The position numbers and the translations under genes were made by a program. Source: Phenylobacterium immobile (ATCC 35973) (GTDB lineage: Bacteria > Pseudomonadota > Alphaproteobacteria > Caulobacterales > Caulobacteraceae). Taken from it: a stretch of DNA of 64,000 nt. The stretch spans positions 1,860,001 through 1,924,000 of the forward strand of contig NZ_CVJQ01000001.1 in assembly GCF_001375595.1 (NCBI RefSeq), given 5' to 3'. This document shows, piece after piece, positions 27,965-40,833 of the stretch; position 1 is the first letter of the stretch; every line of letters starts with the position of its first letter. The notes beneath the pieces are model-generated. The model saw only the letters and a list, made by a program, of their open reading frames with translations, was not told where the DNA came from and did no database searches.

Positions 27965-28978
27965 TCAGGCGATCCAGGGCGGCGTCGGAAGGCCCTTTTC
28001 CGCGAGGAAGGCCGAGTTGTATATCTTCGACTGATAGCGCGAGCCGTGGTCGCAGAGCACGGTCACGATGGTGTGGCCAGGACCGAGATCCTTGGCCATG
28101 CGGATAGCGCCGGCGACATTGACGCCAGTGGAGCCGCCCATGACCAGGCCCTCGTGCTCAACCATGTCGTAGATGGCCAGCAGCATCTCTTCGTCACTGA
28201 TGCGATAGGCGCGGTCGACTTTCAGACCCTCGAGGTTCGCGGTGATCCGCCCCTGGCCGATGCCCTCGCTGATCGAGCCGCCGTCCGACTTCAGTTCGCC
28301 GTCGGTATAGTAGCTGTAGAGGGCCGCGCCGTGGGGGTCGGCGAGGCCGATGGCGACGCTGGGCTTTCGCGCCCTGAGCGCCTGGGCGACGCCCGCCAGG
28401 GTGCCGCCTGAACCCACCGCGCAGATAAAGCCGTCAACCTTGCCGCCGGTCTGGGCCCAGATCTCAGGGCCTGTGGTTTCGACGTGGGCCTGGCGATTGG
28501 CGACATTGTCGAACTGATTGGCCCAGATCGCGCCAGCCGGTTCTTTCTCGTTCAACTCCTCGGCCAGCCGGCCAGAATAGCGGACGTAGTTCATGGGGTT
28601 GGAATAGGGCGCCGCATCCACCTCGACCAGTTCGGCGCCGTAGAGCCGGATGGCGTCCTTCTTCTCCTGGCTCTGGGTGCGCGGGATGACAATCGTGCAC
28701 TTGTAGCCCAGCGCCTTGGCGACCATCCCCAGACCTATCCCGGTGTTACCCGCGGTGCCCTCGACGATACGGCCGCCCGGCTTCAGCAGGCCCTTGGCCT
28801 CAGCGTCGCGGATTAGGAACAGGGCGGCGCGGTCTTTCACGGACTGACCCGGGTTCATGAACTCGGCCTTGCCGAGGATTTCGCAGCCCGTCGCCTCGCT
28901 GGCGTACCGAAGGCGGATGAGCGGCGTATCGCCAATGGCGTCCAGGACGCTGTTGCGGATGGGGGCGCTAGCAGTCAT
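27965..28978 (-). CDS. cysK: Cysteine synthase family PLP enzyme
   Basis: Expected to make cysteine from O-acetylserine and sulfide. The 337-residue fold-type II PLP enzyme has the PLP lysine in NPGQSVKDRAA (about Lys47), the phosphate-binding GTAGNTGIG and GSGGTLAGVAQAL. It belongs to the longer alphaproteobacterial branch with YSNPMNYVRYSGRLAEEL. First gene of cysK-sseA-metC. Cystathionine beta-synthase-like activity cannot be ruled out from sequence. Confidence 0.88.
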   Translation of the reverse strand: MTASAPIRNSVLDAIGDTPLIRLRYASEATGCEILGKAEFMNPGQSVKDRAALFLIRDAEAKGLLKPGGRIVEGTAGNTGIGLGMVAKALGYKCTIVIPRTQSQEKKDAIRLYGAELVEVDAAPYSNPMNYVRYSGRLAEELNEKEPAGAIWANQFDNVANRQAHVETTGPEIWAQTGGKVDGFICAVGSGGTLAGVAQALRARKPSVAIGLADPHGAALYSYYTDGELKSDGGSISEGIGQGRITANLEGLKVDRAYRISDEEMLLAIYDMVEHEGLVMGGSTGVNVAGAIRMAKDLGPGHTIVTVLCDHGSRYQSKIYNSAFLAEKGLPTPPWIA

Positions 28979-29022
28979 GCCCGCTACTTAAGGCCCAGGC
29001 GCCTCCAGGAACAGAGGGCCGA

Positions 29023-30249
29023 TCAGGCCTTGGCGAGATTAAGCTGCACCACGTCAGTTCGCCGGCTACGGAAGCCGGCTTCGCAGTAAGCCAGGTAAAA
29101 GCGCCAGAGCCGGTGAAAGCGGGCGTCGAAGCCTTGGTGCTTAATCTCGTCCCATGCGGCTTCGAAACCCTGAGCCCAGGCCGCAAGCGTTCGTGCATAG
29201 TCCTGGCCGAAGTGCAGGGCGCCATCGCAGACGAGTCCCTGCGCGGCGATCTCGCTCGCCAGTCGGCTTTGCGAAGGCAACATGCCGCCCGGGAAGACGT
29301 ACTTCTGGATGAAGTCTGAGCGGCTGCGGTACTCCTCGAAAAGATCGTCGCGGATGGTAATGATCTGCAGGCCGGCGCGGCCATCATCCTTGAGCCGATC
29401 GCGAATGGTCTCAAAGTAGATTGGCCAATATTTTTCACCAACCGCCTCGAACATCTCGATCGAGGCGACGCGGTCGTAAGTCCCGCGGACGTCGCGGTAG
29501 TCGATGAGTTGGATGTCGGCGCGCTCGGCGAGGCCGGCCTCGAACAGCCGCTTTCGGGCGAAATCGTACTGCTCGCGCGATATGGTGACGCCGCTTACCT
29601 GGGCGCCGACTTCGCGGGCTGCGAACTCCGCAAAGCCTCCCCAACCGCAACCGATCTCCAAGACGCTGTGGCCCGCCTGCAGGCCCATGCCGCGGGCCAG
29701 GACCTCATACTTGCGTGTCTGAGCGGTCTCGAGGCTGGCGTCGACCCCGTCATAGAGGGCGGAGGAGTAGGTCATCGAGGGGTCGAGCCAGGCGGCGTAG
29801 AAGTCGTTGCCGAGATCGTAGTGCACCTGAATATTGCGGCGGGAACCGGCGCGCGAGTTGCCACGCAGAGCATGGCCGATTCGCTGAATCAGCCGGGTGA
29901 GTGGATTGCCAAGCGTCACCTGCTTTATCTCATCGAAGTTGAGGCTAAGGGCCTCGAGCAAGGCGGCGAGGTCGGGGCTGTCCCACTCTCCGGCCAGGTA
30001 TCCCTCGGCGAAGCCGATATCGCCCGCGACGAGGACGCGGCGCGTCGTGCGGTAGTCCCGTAGGATAAGGCTGCCGTGTGGTCCTGCGCGCTGACCTTCC
30101 AGGCGAAAGGCTTCGCCCCGTGGTGAAACAAAGCTCAGGGAGCCAATCCGCCAGTTTTGCGAAAGGCTCTGAATGATGGCGCGGAAGGCTGCGGGCGCGC
30201 CGTCGAAACGCGCGCGTCCGCCAATGGAGTTGTCCTGGGCGAGGCTCAT
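29023..30249 (-). CDS. cfa: Cyclopropane-fatty-acyl-phospholipid synthase
   Basis: Adds a methylene bridge from S-adenosylmethionine to double bonds in membrane phospholipids. The 408-residue protein has an N-terminal lipid-binding part (about 1-120, with DIGFAEGYLAGEWDSPDL) and a methyltransferase domain with QVHYDLGNDFYAAWLDPSMT, the SAM motif VLEIGCGWGGFAEFA and FPGGMLPS. The ATG at 30249 gives the normal length; the frame is open further upstream across the divergent kdsA region without similarity. Located upstream of cysK on the same strand. Confidence 0.93.
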   Translation of the reverse strand: MSLAQDNSIGGRARFDGAPAAFRAIIQSLSQNWRIGSLSFVSPRGEAFRLEGQRAGPHGSLILRDYRTTRRVLVAGDIGFAEGYLAGEWDSPDLAALLEALSLNFDEIKQVTLGNPLTRLIQRIGHALRGNSRAGSRRNIQVHYDLGNDFYAAWLDPSMTYSSALYDGVDASLETAQTRKYEVLARGMGLQAGHSVLEIGCGWGGFAEFAAREVGAQVSGVTISREQYDFARKRLFEAGLAERADIQLIDYRDVRGTYDRVASIEMFEAVGEKYWPIYFETIRDRLKDDGRAGLQIITIRDDLFEEYRSRSDFIQKYVFPGGMLPSQSRLASEIAAQGLVCDGALHFGQDYARTLAAWAQGFEAAWDEIKHQGFDARFHRLWRFYLAYCEAGFRSRRTDVVQLNLAKA

Positions 30250-30444
30250 GTCCGGTCCGAAGCGTCCTTCCGGCGATTTGAAGACCCAGACGCGTCTCTT
30301 GGCCAGGGCGTCGATGATTGGACTTACGGGCCTGGGCAAGCGGCGGACGCGGTCCGGGTGACGGAAATCGTCTTGTGGCGCTCCGCGCGACGGGTCACTT
30401 AGCGGGTCATACAAGCGCGGCGCGGCGCGAAGGGTTGGAGCGGC

Positions 30445-31302
30445 ATGGCCGTCTTGAAGCTGGAACGATGGGGGTTGAACGTCGGCGACGGGCATCCGTT
30501 GCTGGTGATCGCCGGGTTGAACGTGCTGGAAGACGAGGCTCTGGCGCTGGAGACGGCGCACACCCTGAAGGCGATTTGTGCGCGGCTGGACCTGCCGTTC
30601 GTCTTCAAGGCCAGTTTCGACAAAGCCAACCGCTCGTCCATCAGGAGCTATCGCGGTCCCGGTCTGGAAAAGGGGTTGGCCATCCTGGCCAAGGTGAGGG
30701 CCGAGGTCAGCGTGCCAATCGCCACCGACCTCCACGAAGTCGTCCAAGCCGGGCCGGTGGCGGCTGTGGCCGACATTGTGCAGATCCCTGCCTTCCTGGT
30801 GCGTCAGACTGATCTGGTGGTCGCCGCCGCCCGGGCGACGCACGCGGCTGGCGGCTGGCTGCACGTCAAGAAGGCCCAGTTCCTCGCGCCTTGGGACTGC
30901 GCCAACATTCTCTCAAAGATTAAGGAGGCGACGGAAGGTGCGGATTTAACGCTTCTTTGTGAGCGGGGGTCGTCGTTCGGATATAACAATCTCGTCGTGG
31001 ACATGCTGGGTATGGCCGAGATGAAGAAGCTTGGCGTGCCGGTGACGATCGACGCCACCCACGCCGTGCAACTGCCGGGAGCCGACTCCCGCAACGGCGT
31101 GGCCTCCACGGGCGGTCGCCGTGACGGGGTGCCCATCATAGCCAAGGCCGCCGTGGCGGCAGGCGCCGACGGCGTTTTCTTGGAGTTCCATCCTGATCCT
31201 GATCGTGCCCTGTGCGACGGTCCAAGCTGCCTCCCGCTCGCGGAAGCGGAGAGTCTGCTGACGACGCTCAAGGCGCTGCATGGCGTCGTGAACGGAGGCT
31301 GA
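30445..31302 (+). CDS. kdsA: 3-deoxy-8-phosphooctulonate synthase
   Basis: Condenses phosphoenolpyruvate with arabinose-5-phosphate to Kdo-8-phosphate for LPS. The 285-residue product has FKASFDKANRSSIRSYRGPG, ATDLHE, VHIKKAQFLAPWD-like VKKAQFLAPWDC and DATHAVQLPGA, all family signatures. Asn rather than Cys at the metal position near the N-terminus (GLNVLE) would suggest the metal-independent class. GGAG precedes the ATG. First gene of kdsA-hldE-hldD. Confidence 0.94.
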   Translation: MAVLKLERWGLNVGDGHPLLVIAGLNVLEDEALALETAHTLKAICARLDLPFVFKASFDKANRSSIRSYRGPGLEKGLAILAKVRAEVSVPIATDLHEVVQAGPVAAVADIVQIPAFLVRQTDLVVAAARATHAAGGWLHVKKAQFLAPWDCANILSKIKEATEGADLTLLCERGSSFGYNNLVVDMLGMAEMKKLGVPVTIDATHAVQLPGADSRNGVASTGGRRDGVPIIAKAAVAAGADGVFLEFHPDPDRALCDGPSCLPLAEAESLLTTLKALHGVVNGG

Positions 31303-31305
31303 GGC

Positions 31306-32778
31306 GTGGAGCTTGCCGATCTTCAGGACCTACTGAACCGCGCGCCCGGGCGGCGGGTGGTTTGCCTCGGCGACTTGATGGTCGACCGCTTCGTCTATGG
31401 CCAGGTCACCCGCGTGTCGCCCGAGGCGCCGATCCCCGTGCTCGCCCGCTCTCGAGAGCTGGTGATGCTTGGCGCGGCGGGCAACGTCGCGCGCAACGTG
31501 GCGGCGTTGGGCGGCGAAGTCGCTCTGATCGGCGTGATCGGCGGCAATGACCCCAACGGCCGCGAGGCCCTGCGCCTCGTCGAGCAGGAAACGCAGATCG
31601 AAGGCTATCTTGTCGATGATCCTGACCGCCCGACCACACTGAAGACCCGCTTTGTCTCTGGCGGCCAGCAACTGCTGCGGGTCGATCTCGAGGACGACAA
31701 GCCGATCGGCGGGACTGTCGAGCAGCGGGTGATCCGGTGCGTGGAGGATTCCTGCCAGGGCGCCGGGGTTGTGTTGATTTCGGACTATGGCAAGGGCGTA
31801 GTGACCGACGCCGTGATCGCCGCGGCGCGGCGCGCGGCGACGGCTTGCGGCGCCAAGATCGTCGTCGACTCCAAGGCGCGATCCTTCGCCCGTTATGGCG
31901 CGGTCGACCTCATCAAGCCGAATGCAGCCGAGTTGGCCTATGCGACCGACATGCCGACAGAGAGCGATGATCAGGTGGCGGCGGCGCTCTTGCGCGCGCT
32001 GGAACTTTGCGAGGCGAAAGCCGTCGTCGTAACGCGGGCGTCGAAGGGCATTTCAGTCGCGGTGCGGGGCGAAGCCGTGCGTCACTTCCCGGGCGTGCCG
32101 CGAGAGGTGTTCGACGCTTCGGGGGCGGGCGACACGACCCTGGCGGCCCTGGGACTGGCCCTTGCCGCCGACGGTGCGCTGGAAGACGCCGTCGCCTTCG
32201 CTCAGCTGGCCTCAGGCGTGGCGGTGGGCAAGGTCGGCACGGCCACTGTCTCCCCGGATGAGCTCGTCGAGGCCGCGCTCTCGGCGCACATGGCGCCGGC
32301 CGAGGCGAAGATCGTCGGTCCGCAGCGGCTGAGCGAGATCGTGGCGCGCTGGCGGGCGAAGGGCCTACGGGTCGGCTTCACCAACGGCTGCTTCGATATC
32401 CTGCACAAGGGCCACGTGGCCTACCTCACCCAGGCTCGGGCTTGGTGCGACCGGCTGGTGGTCGGCGTAAACAGCGACGCCTCTGTCCGCCGGTTGAAGG
32501 GCGAGAGCCGCCCGCTGAACGGCCTGGAGTCGCGCGCCATGGTGCTGGCCGGCATGTCCAGCGTCGATCTGGTGGCGCCCTTCGAAGACGACACGCCGAT
32601 CGGCCTGATCGAGCTCGCCAGGCCCGATATCCTGATCAAGGGCGCGGACTATGCCGAGGACGGCGTGGTGGGCGCCGACCTCGTCCGCGGCTGGGGGGGC
32701 GAGGTCAAGCTTGCTCCGCTTGTGAACGGCTATTCCACCACAGGCGTCATCGCCCGCATGCTGGAGACCAAATCATGA
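31306..32778 (+). CDS. hldE: Bifunctional heptose-7-phosphate kinase / heptose-1-phosphate adenylyltransferase
   Basis: Two steps of ADP-heptose synthesis for the LPS inner core. The N-terminal ribokinase domain (about 1-325) has MLGAAGNVARNVAALGG and the catalytic DASGAGDTTLAAL; the C-terminal cytidylyltransferase-like domain (about 345-490) has GCFDILHKGHVAYL with the HxGH signature and the VRRLKGESRPLNG loop. The GTG start at 31306 follows GGAGG. The stop overlaps hldD as ATGA. Confidence 0.95.
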   Translation: MELADLQDLLNRAPGRRVVCLGDLMVDRFVYGQVTRVSPEAPIPVLARSRELVMLGAAGNVARNVAALGGEVALIGVIGGNDPNGREALRLVEQETQIEGYLVDDPDRPTTLKTRFVSGGQQLLRVDLEDDKPIGGTVEQRVIRCVEDSCQGAGVVLISDYGKGVVTDAVIAAARRAATACGAKIVVDSKARSFARYGAVDLIKPNAAELAYATDMPTESDDQVAAALLRALELCEAKAVVVTRASKGISVAVRGEAVRHFPGVPREVFDASGAGDTTLAALGLALAADGALEDAVAFAQLASGVAVGKVGTATVSPDELVEAALSAHMAPAEAKIVGPQRLSEIVARWRAKGLRVGFTNGCFDILHKGHVAYLTQARAWCDRLVVGVNSDASVRRLKGESRPLNGLESRAMVLAGMSSVDLVAPFEDDTPIGLIELARPDILIKGADYAEDGVVGADLVRGWGGEVKLAPLVNGYSTTGVIARMLETKS

Positions 32779-33776
32779 CCCGCAAAATTATCTTCGTGAC
32801 GGGGGGGGCCGGCTTCATCGGCTCCAACATCGTGGCGAGGCTGGCCGAGGATCGCGGCCTCGACGTCGTGGTCTGCGACCGGCTGCGGGAGGCCGACCTC
32901 GGCAAGTGGCGCAACATCGCCAAGCACCCTATCGGCGATTTCGTGGCGCCGGAGGACATGTTCGATTGGCTGGAAAGGCGCTGGCGCGAGGTCGAGGCGG
33001 TGGTCCACATGGGGGCGATCTCGTCGACCACCGAACCGAACGCCGACAAGATCATCGAGCAGAACTTCTGCCTGTCGCGCGATCTCTTCCGCTGGTGCGC
33101 CGACCGTCAGCGCAGGATGATCTACGCCTCCTCGGCCGCCACCTACGGGGCGGGCGACGCAGGCTTTGTCGACGACAACGATTTCGAGGCGCTTGCGGCC
33201 CTGCGGCCGCTTAATACCTACGGGTGGTCAAAGGCCCTCTTCGATGCGTTCGCCGTGCGTCAGGCCGCGCGTGAGTACGCCCCACCGCAGTGGGTGGGCC
33301 TGAAATTTTTCAACGTCTACGGCCCAAACGAGGAACATAAGCGCTCAATGAAATCGGTCGCCTCGCAGGTGTGGCCAAAGGTGCGGGACGGCCAGACCGT
33401 GCAACTGTTCAAAAGCTATCGGGAAGGCGTGCCGGACGGCGGTCAGATGCGCGATTTCGTCTATGTTCGCGACGTCGCCGAGGTCGTGGCCTGGTTAATT
33501 GCGAACGAGCAGGTGAACGGCGTTTTCAACCTCGGCTCCGGCGAGGCGCGGACCTTCGCGGATCTCGCCAAGGCGGTGTTCGCCGCCGCCGGCCGTGAGC
33601 CGCAGATCGAATACACCGCCATGCCGCCGGCGATCCGCGACAAGTACCAGTACTTCACCCTGGCCCCGATGGAGCGCCTTCGCGCCGCGGGCTACGATCG
33701 GCCGATGACTTCGCTCGAAGACGGGATCAGCGACTATGTCGAACGCTACCTCAGCCAGCCGGATCATTATCGCTAG
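32775..33776 (+). CDS. hldD: ADP-L-glycero-D-manno-heptose-6-epimerase
   Basis: Last step of ADP-heptose synthesis. The 333-residue extended SDR has TGGAGFIGSNIVARL, HMGAISSTTEPNADKI, SSAATYGAG, YGWSKALFD (Tyr/Lys) and NVYGPNEEHKRSMKSVASQ, which match HldD closely. It starts within the hldE stop codon at 32775, so kinase, adenylyltransferase and epimerase are translated as a unit after kdsA. Confidence 0.95.
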   Translation: MTRKIIFVTGGAGFIGSNIVARLAEDRGLDVVVCDRLREADLGKWRNIAKHPIGDFVAPEDMFDWLERRWREVEAVVHMGAISSTTEPNADKIIEQNFCLSRDLFRWCADRQRRMIYASSAATYGAGDAGFVDDNDFEALAALRPLNTYGWSKALFDAFAVRQAAREYAPPQWVGLKFFNVYGPNEEHKRSMKSVASQVWPKVRDGQTVQLFKSYREGVPDGGQMRDFVYVRDVAEVVAWLIANEQVNGVFNLGSGEARTFADLAKAVFAAAGREPQIEYTAMPPAIRDKYQYFTLAPMERLRAAGYDRPMTSLEDGISDYVERYLSQPDHYR

Positions 33777-33779
33777 GCC

Positions 33780-34904
33780 ATGAGGCCTCCTGGCTGGATC
33801 ACCGCCGCCGCCATCGGGCTGGTCGCGCTGGTCGTCGGCGCGGCGGCGCTGTTCTGGGGCGATGTGATGCAGAGCACGCTGGATCCGCGCACGCCGTTCC
33901 AGACCTATACGCCGCCGCCAGCGCCGGACTACGAGGAGCCCCAGGCCTGGCTGTTGAAGCCCCGCAGTGTCGAGCGGCCTCAGGCGGATCTTGAGGCTGA
34001 TGTCTTCTTCATCGCGCCCACGACATATGACGGCGGCCGGGATTGGAACGCGCCGATCGGAGACCCTGCGGCGGACCAGCTGTTCCGGCGGGTCATGGCC
34101 CCCAACTACGCGGGGGCGTTTACGCGGGTGGGGCGGATTTTTGCGCCGCGCTATCGGCAGGCCGGGCTCTATAGCCAGCTGACCCTGCGCGAGGACGCCC
34201 GTGATGCGCGCCGGTTCGCCTACGGCGATGTCGCCACGGCCTTTCGCTGGTACGTCGCCCACAGCGGCGACCGGCCCTTCGTCCTGGTCGGGGTGGAGCA
34301 GGGCGGCTTTCTGGGGCAACGTCTCTTGGCCGAGGAGATCACGGCGCGGCCGCAGGTGCGTTCGCGCCTGGTGGCCGCCTATCTGATCGAAACTGCGGCC
34401 CCCGCCGACCGCCCCGCCGCCGTTCCCTGCGTGCGCAAAGACCAGGCTGGCTGCTTCGCGGCCTGGATCAGCGCGCGGGTGAATCGGGAGGATCGCGCGC
34501 GGGAGTTGCTGGATCGCGCCCTCGTTTGGACCGCCAAGGGTGAGGTCGAGAACCTGCGCCGCCGTCCGGCCCTGTGCTTCAATCCGATCCTGGGCGCGGT
34601 GAGCGATCAACCGGCGTTGGCGCGGTCGCACCTGGGCGCGGCGAACGCCACGGGGCTCGAATGGGACGCCAGGCCCGCGTTCCTGAAGCGCCAGGTCGCC
34701 GCACAGTGCCGGGGCGGGGTCTTGCGGGTGTCGCAGCCGAAGTCACCGTCCCTCCGTCCGGCGGGCAGCTGGATCGAGCGGCGGCGCGCGCCAGGGTTCA
34801 ACCTGTTCTACGCCGATCTTGAGGCCGACGCTCGCGGGCGGGTCGCCGCCTGGCGGGCCCTAGCCCGCGGCGCGCAGTCCCAGCCCGGCCTTCCAGTCGA
34901 ATAG
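33780..34904 (+). CDS. DUF3089 family protein with altered nucleophile elbow
   Basis: A 374-residue protein with an N-terminal membrane anchor (about residues 7-25) and an alpha/beta-hydrolase-like domain of the DUF3089 type: ADVFFIAPTTYDGGRDWNAP, MAPNYAGAFTRVGRIFAPRY, RPFVLVGVEQGGFLGQRLL. In active hydrolases the last motif is GxSxG; here it reads GVEQG (171-175) with Glu173 in place of Ser, so it may be inactive or use another mechanism. It starts 3 bases after hldD, which may link it to LPS, but that is only position. The 3' end overlaps recG by 45 bases. Confidence 0.8.
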   Translation: MRPPGWITAAAIGLVALVVGAAALFWGDVMQSTLDPRTPFQTYTPPPAPDYEEPQAWLLKPRSVERPQADLEADVFFIAPTTYDGGRDWNAPIGDPAADQLFRRVMAPNYAGAFTRVGRIFAPRYRQAGLYSQLTLREDARDARRFAYGDVATAFRWYVAHSGDRPFVLVGVEQGGFLGQRLLAEEITARPQVRSRLVAAYLIETAAPADRPAAVPCVRKDQAGCFAAWISARVNREDRARELLDRALVWTAKGEVENLRRRPALCFNPILGAVSDQPALARSHLGAANATGLEWDARPAFLKRQVAAQCRGGVLRVSQPKSPSLRPAGSWIERRRAPGFNLFYADLEADARGRVAAWRALARGAQSQPGLPVE

Positions 34905-36947
34905 CGCCTCCAGCACCTCGAGCCCTGCCGCTCGCGGCCCGGCCTTGGCCAAGCCCTGGCTGACGATCAGGCGAGCGTCATCGCCGGCCGCGGCGATCAG
35001 GTCGCGGTGGGCGATGGGGTCGGCGAAGACGTAGTCGGGAAAGCCGCTCTGGCGCAGGCCTAGCGCGTCGCCGCCGCCGCGCAGTTCCAGGTCGGTTTCG
35101 GCGATGACAAAACCGTCGTCGGTGCGTCGTAGGATATCCAGCCGTCGCTGTGCGATCTCCGACAAGGGCGGATCATAAAGCAGAACGCAGGCGCTTTCCC
35201 GTTGGCCGCGCCCGACGCGACCGCGTAGCTGGTGGAGCTGGGCCAGGCCAAAGCGCTCGGCCTGCTCGATCACCATGATGGTGGCGTTGGGCACATTGAC
35301 GCCGACCTCCACGACGGTGGTCGCCACCAGGATCGACAGGCGGTTCTCCGCGAAGTCGGCCATCACCGCGTCCTTGGCGGCGGCGGTCATCTTGCCGTGG
35401 ATGAGGCCGACGCGCCTTGCCAGCGCTGGTCCGAAGCTGGCGGCGAGCTCCTGAGCGCGGGTCTCGGCGGCCTTCAGATCGACCAGTTCGGATTCGGCGA
35501 CCATGGGGCAGATCCAGAAGGCCTGGGCGCCTTCCGCCAGCACGTTGCGTAGGCGCGCTTCCACCTCGGCGACACGGGTCATGGGGACGGCGCGGGTCGC
35601 CACCGGCGTGCGGCCAGGCGGCTTCTCGTCGATGCGGCTGACGTCGAGATCGCCGTAGACGGTCAGCTCCAGCGTGCGCGGTATCGGCGTCGCCGACATG
35701 GCCAACAGGTGCGTGGACGCGCCTTTTGACTGCAGCCGCTGGCGTTCACTGACGCCGAAGCGATGCTGTTCATCGATCACCGCCAGCTGCAGCGCCTCGA
35801 AGATAACGTCGTCCTGGAAGACGGCGTGGGTGCCGACGACGACCTTGGCCGCACCGGAAGCCAGGGCGCGCAGCTTTTCAGCGCGGCTCGCGCCCTTGTC
35901 GCGCCCCGTGAACAGGATCGTCGACACGCCGTGGCCAGCCAGCGGCTCGGCGATGGTCTCGAAGTGTTGACGCGCGAGAATCTCGGTGGGCGCCATGAGG
36001 ACGCTTTGTCCGCCGCCCGCAGCGACATCGGCCATAGCGCACATGGCGACGACCGTCTTTCCGGAGCCGACATCGCCCTGGATAAGCCGGCTCATTCGCT
36101 TGCCGGCGGCGAGATCGCCGCGGATTTCGGCCAGAGACCGGCTCTGTGCGCTCGTGAAAGCGAAGGGCAGGTCAGCTTGCAGCCGCGCGGCGACGTCGCT
36201 AGCCGCGATGCGGGACGCGGGCTGGTCTTGCCGAGCAGCCTTGCGTTCGGCGAGGGCCAGTTGATGGGCGAGAAGCTCGTCATAGGCGAGCCGGCGCCAA
36301 TGGGGGCTCTGGGCGGAAAGTTCGGCTTCGCTCCGTGGATTATGAAGGCCCGCCAGGGCCTCGCGCCAGGCGGGAAAGCGCTCCTGCGCGCGCCAGGGAC
36401 CATCCAGCCATTCGGGCGGCTCCGGCGCGCGTGAGAGCGCTTCCAGAGCGAACTTGCGGACGGTGCGGGGCGGCAGGCCAGCGGTAGCCGGATAGACGGC
36501 CTCGACCTCCGGCACCTCGGCGGCTTTCTCGGCGTCGACGAAATAGTCCGGATGGATCATCCGCCATTCGCCGCGGTCGAGCTCGACCTTGCCGGAGATC
36601 ACCCGCTTGGCGTTCAGCGGGTGGCGTTGTTCGAGGCTTGCGCCGAAATTCCCAAAGAACACCAGGGTGAGGAATCCCGTTTTGTCGAACACCCGGATGC
36701 GCCACGGCTGCTGGGGTCCGCGCGGCGGGGTGTGGCTTTCGACATGGACGGCGAAGGTCATGACCTCGCCGTCGACCGCCTGGCCGATCTCAGCCACGGT
36801 GCGGCGGATCAGCGAATGCGGCTTCAAGAACAGGACATCGCGCACGATCGGCCCGGCCAATTTCTCGAGAAGAGGCGCGACTCGTGGCCCCACGCCCTTG
36901 AGCGTCGAGATCGGAGCGAACAGCTTGAACAGAATCTCAGGCCGCAT
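34860..36947 (-). CDS. recG: ATP-dependent DNA helicase RecG
   Basis: Remodels stalled forks and branched DNA. The 695-residue protein has the N-terminal wedge/OB domain (about 1-260), helicase motif I LIQGDVGSGKTVVAM, Ia MAPTEILARQHF, II VIDEQHRFGV, III MSATPIPRTL, and VVEVGVNVPNATIMVIEQAERFGL-type motif V with the QLHQLRGRVGRG motif VI. The end overlaps the DUF3089 gene on the other strand. Divergent from sdhE-mfd, 56 bases away. Confidence 0.96.
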   Translation of the reverse strand: MRPEILFKLFAPISTLKGVGPRVAPLLEKLAGPIVRDVLFLKPHSLIRRTVAEIGQAVDGEVMTFAVHVESHTPPRGPQQPWRIRVFDKTGFLTLVFFGNFGASLEQRHPLNAKRVISGKVELDRGEWRMIHPDYFVDAEKAAEVPEVEAVYPATAGLPPRTVRKFALEALSRAPEPPEWLDGPWRAQERFPAWREALAGLHNPRSEAELSAQSPHWRRLAYDELLAHQLALAERKAARQDQPASRIAASDVAARLQADLPFAFTSAQSRSLAEIRGDLAAGKRMSRLIQGDVGSGKTVVAMCAMADVAAGGGQSVLMAPTEILARQHFETIAEPLAGHGVSTILFTGRDKGASRAEKLRALASGAAKVVVGTHAVFQDDVIFEALQLAVIDEQHRFGVSERQRLQSKGASTHLLAMSATPIPRTLELTVYGDLDVSRIDEKPPGRTPVATRAVPMTRVAEVEARLRNVLAEGAQAFWICPMVAESELVDLKAAETRAQELAASFGPALARRVGLIHGKMTAAAKDAVMADFAENRLSILVATTVVEVGVNVPNATIMVIEQAERFGLAQLHQLRGRVGRGQRESACVLLYDPPLSEIAQRRLDILRRTDDGFVIAETDLELRGGGDALGLRQSGFPDYVFADPIAHRDLIAAAGDDARLIVSQGLAKAGPRAAGLEVLEALFDWKAGLGLRAAG

Positions 36948-37003
36948 GCTCGCACCATACTCGCTGGCTTTGGGCTGGCGCGCCCTCTATATCCGCGGCC
37001 TTC

Positions 37004-37292
37004 ATGCAGAATGATCCACACGACGAGATCCGGCTGAAGAAGCTGAAGTTCCGCGCCTGGCGTCGGGGCTTCCGCGAGGCCGACCTGATCCTGGGTCCGT
37101 TCGCGGACGCCTACGCCTCGGCCATGTCCCCCGCCGAACTCGACGCCTTCGAGCTGATCTTGGATCAACCTGACCAGGATCTCTACGGTTGGATCCTCGA
37201 CCGGGAGCCGACGCCGCCGGAGTTCGACGGCGAGATCATGCGACGCATCAAGGCGTTCCGAGACCAGGCCTACGCGATGCGGGCGGACGACC

Positions 37293-37303
<11 letters not shown>
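37004..37303 (+). CDS. sdhE: FAD assembly factor SdhE (SdhAF2 family)
   Basis: Helps attach FAD covalently to succinate dehydrogenase. The 99-residue helical protein has the conserved region KLKFRAWRRGFREADLILGPF, with RGFRE matching the RGxxE FAD-transfer motif, then DLYGWILDREPTPPE. The recG-sdhE-mfd order is common in alphaproteobacteria. It overlaps the start of mfd by 11 bases. Confidence 0.92.
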
Positions 37304-40778
<3,475 letters not shown>

Positions 40779-40833
40779 AGCCTGTGATCTTGTAACGCTG
40801 GGCGTTTAGCGGCGAGTTCAAGGGAGAACACCC

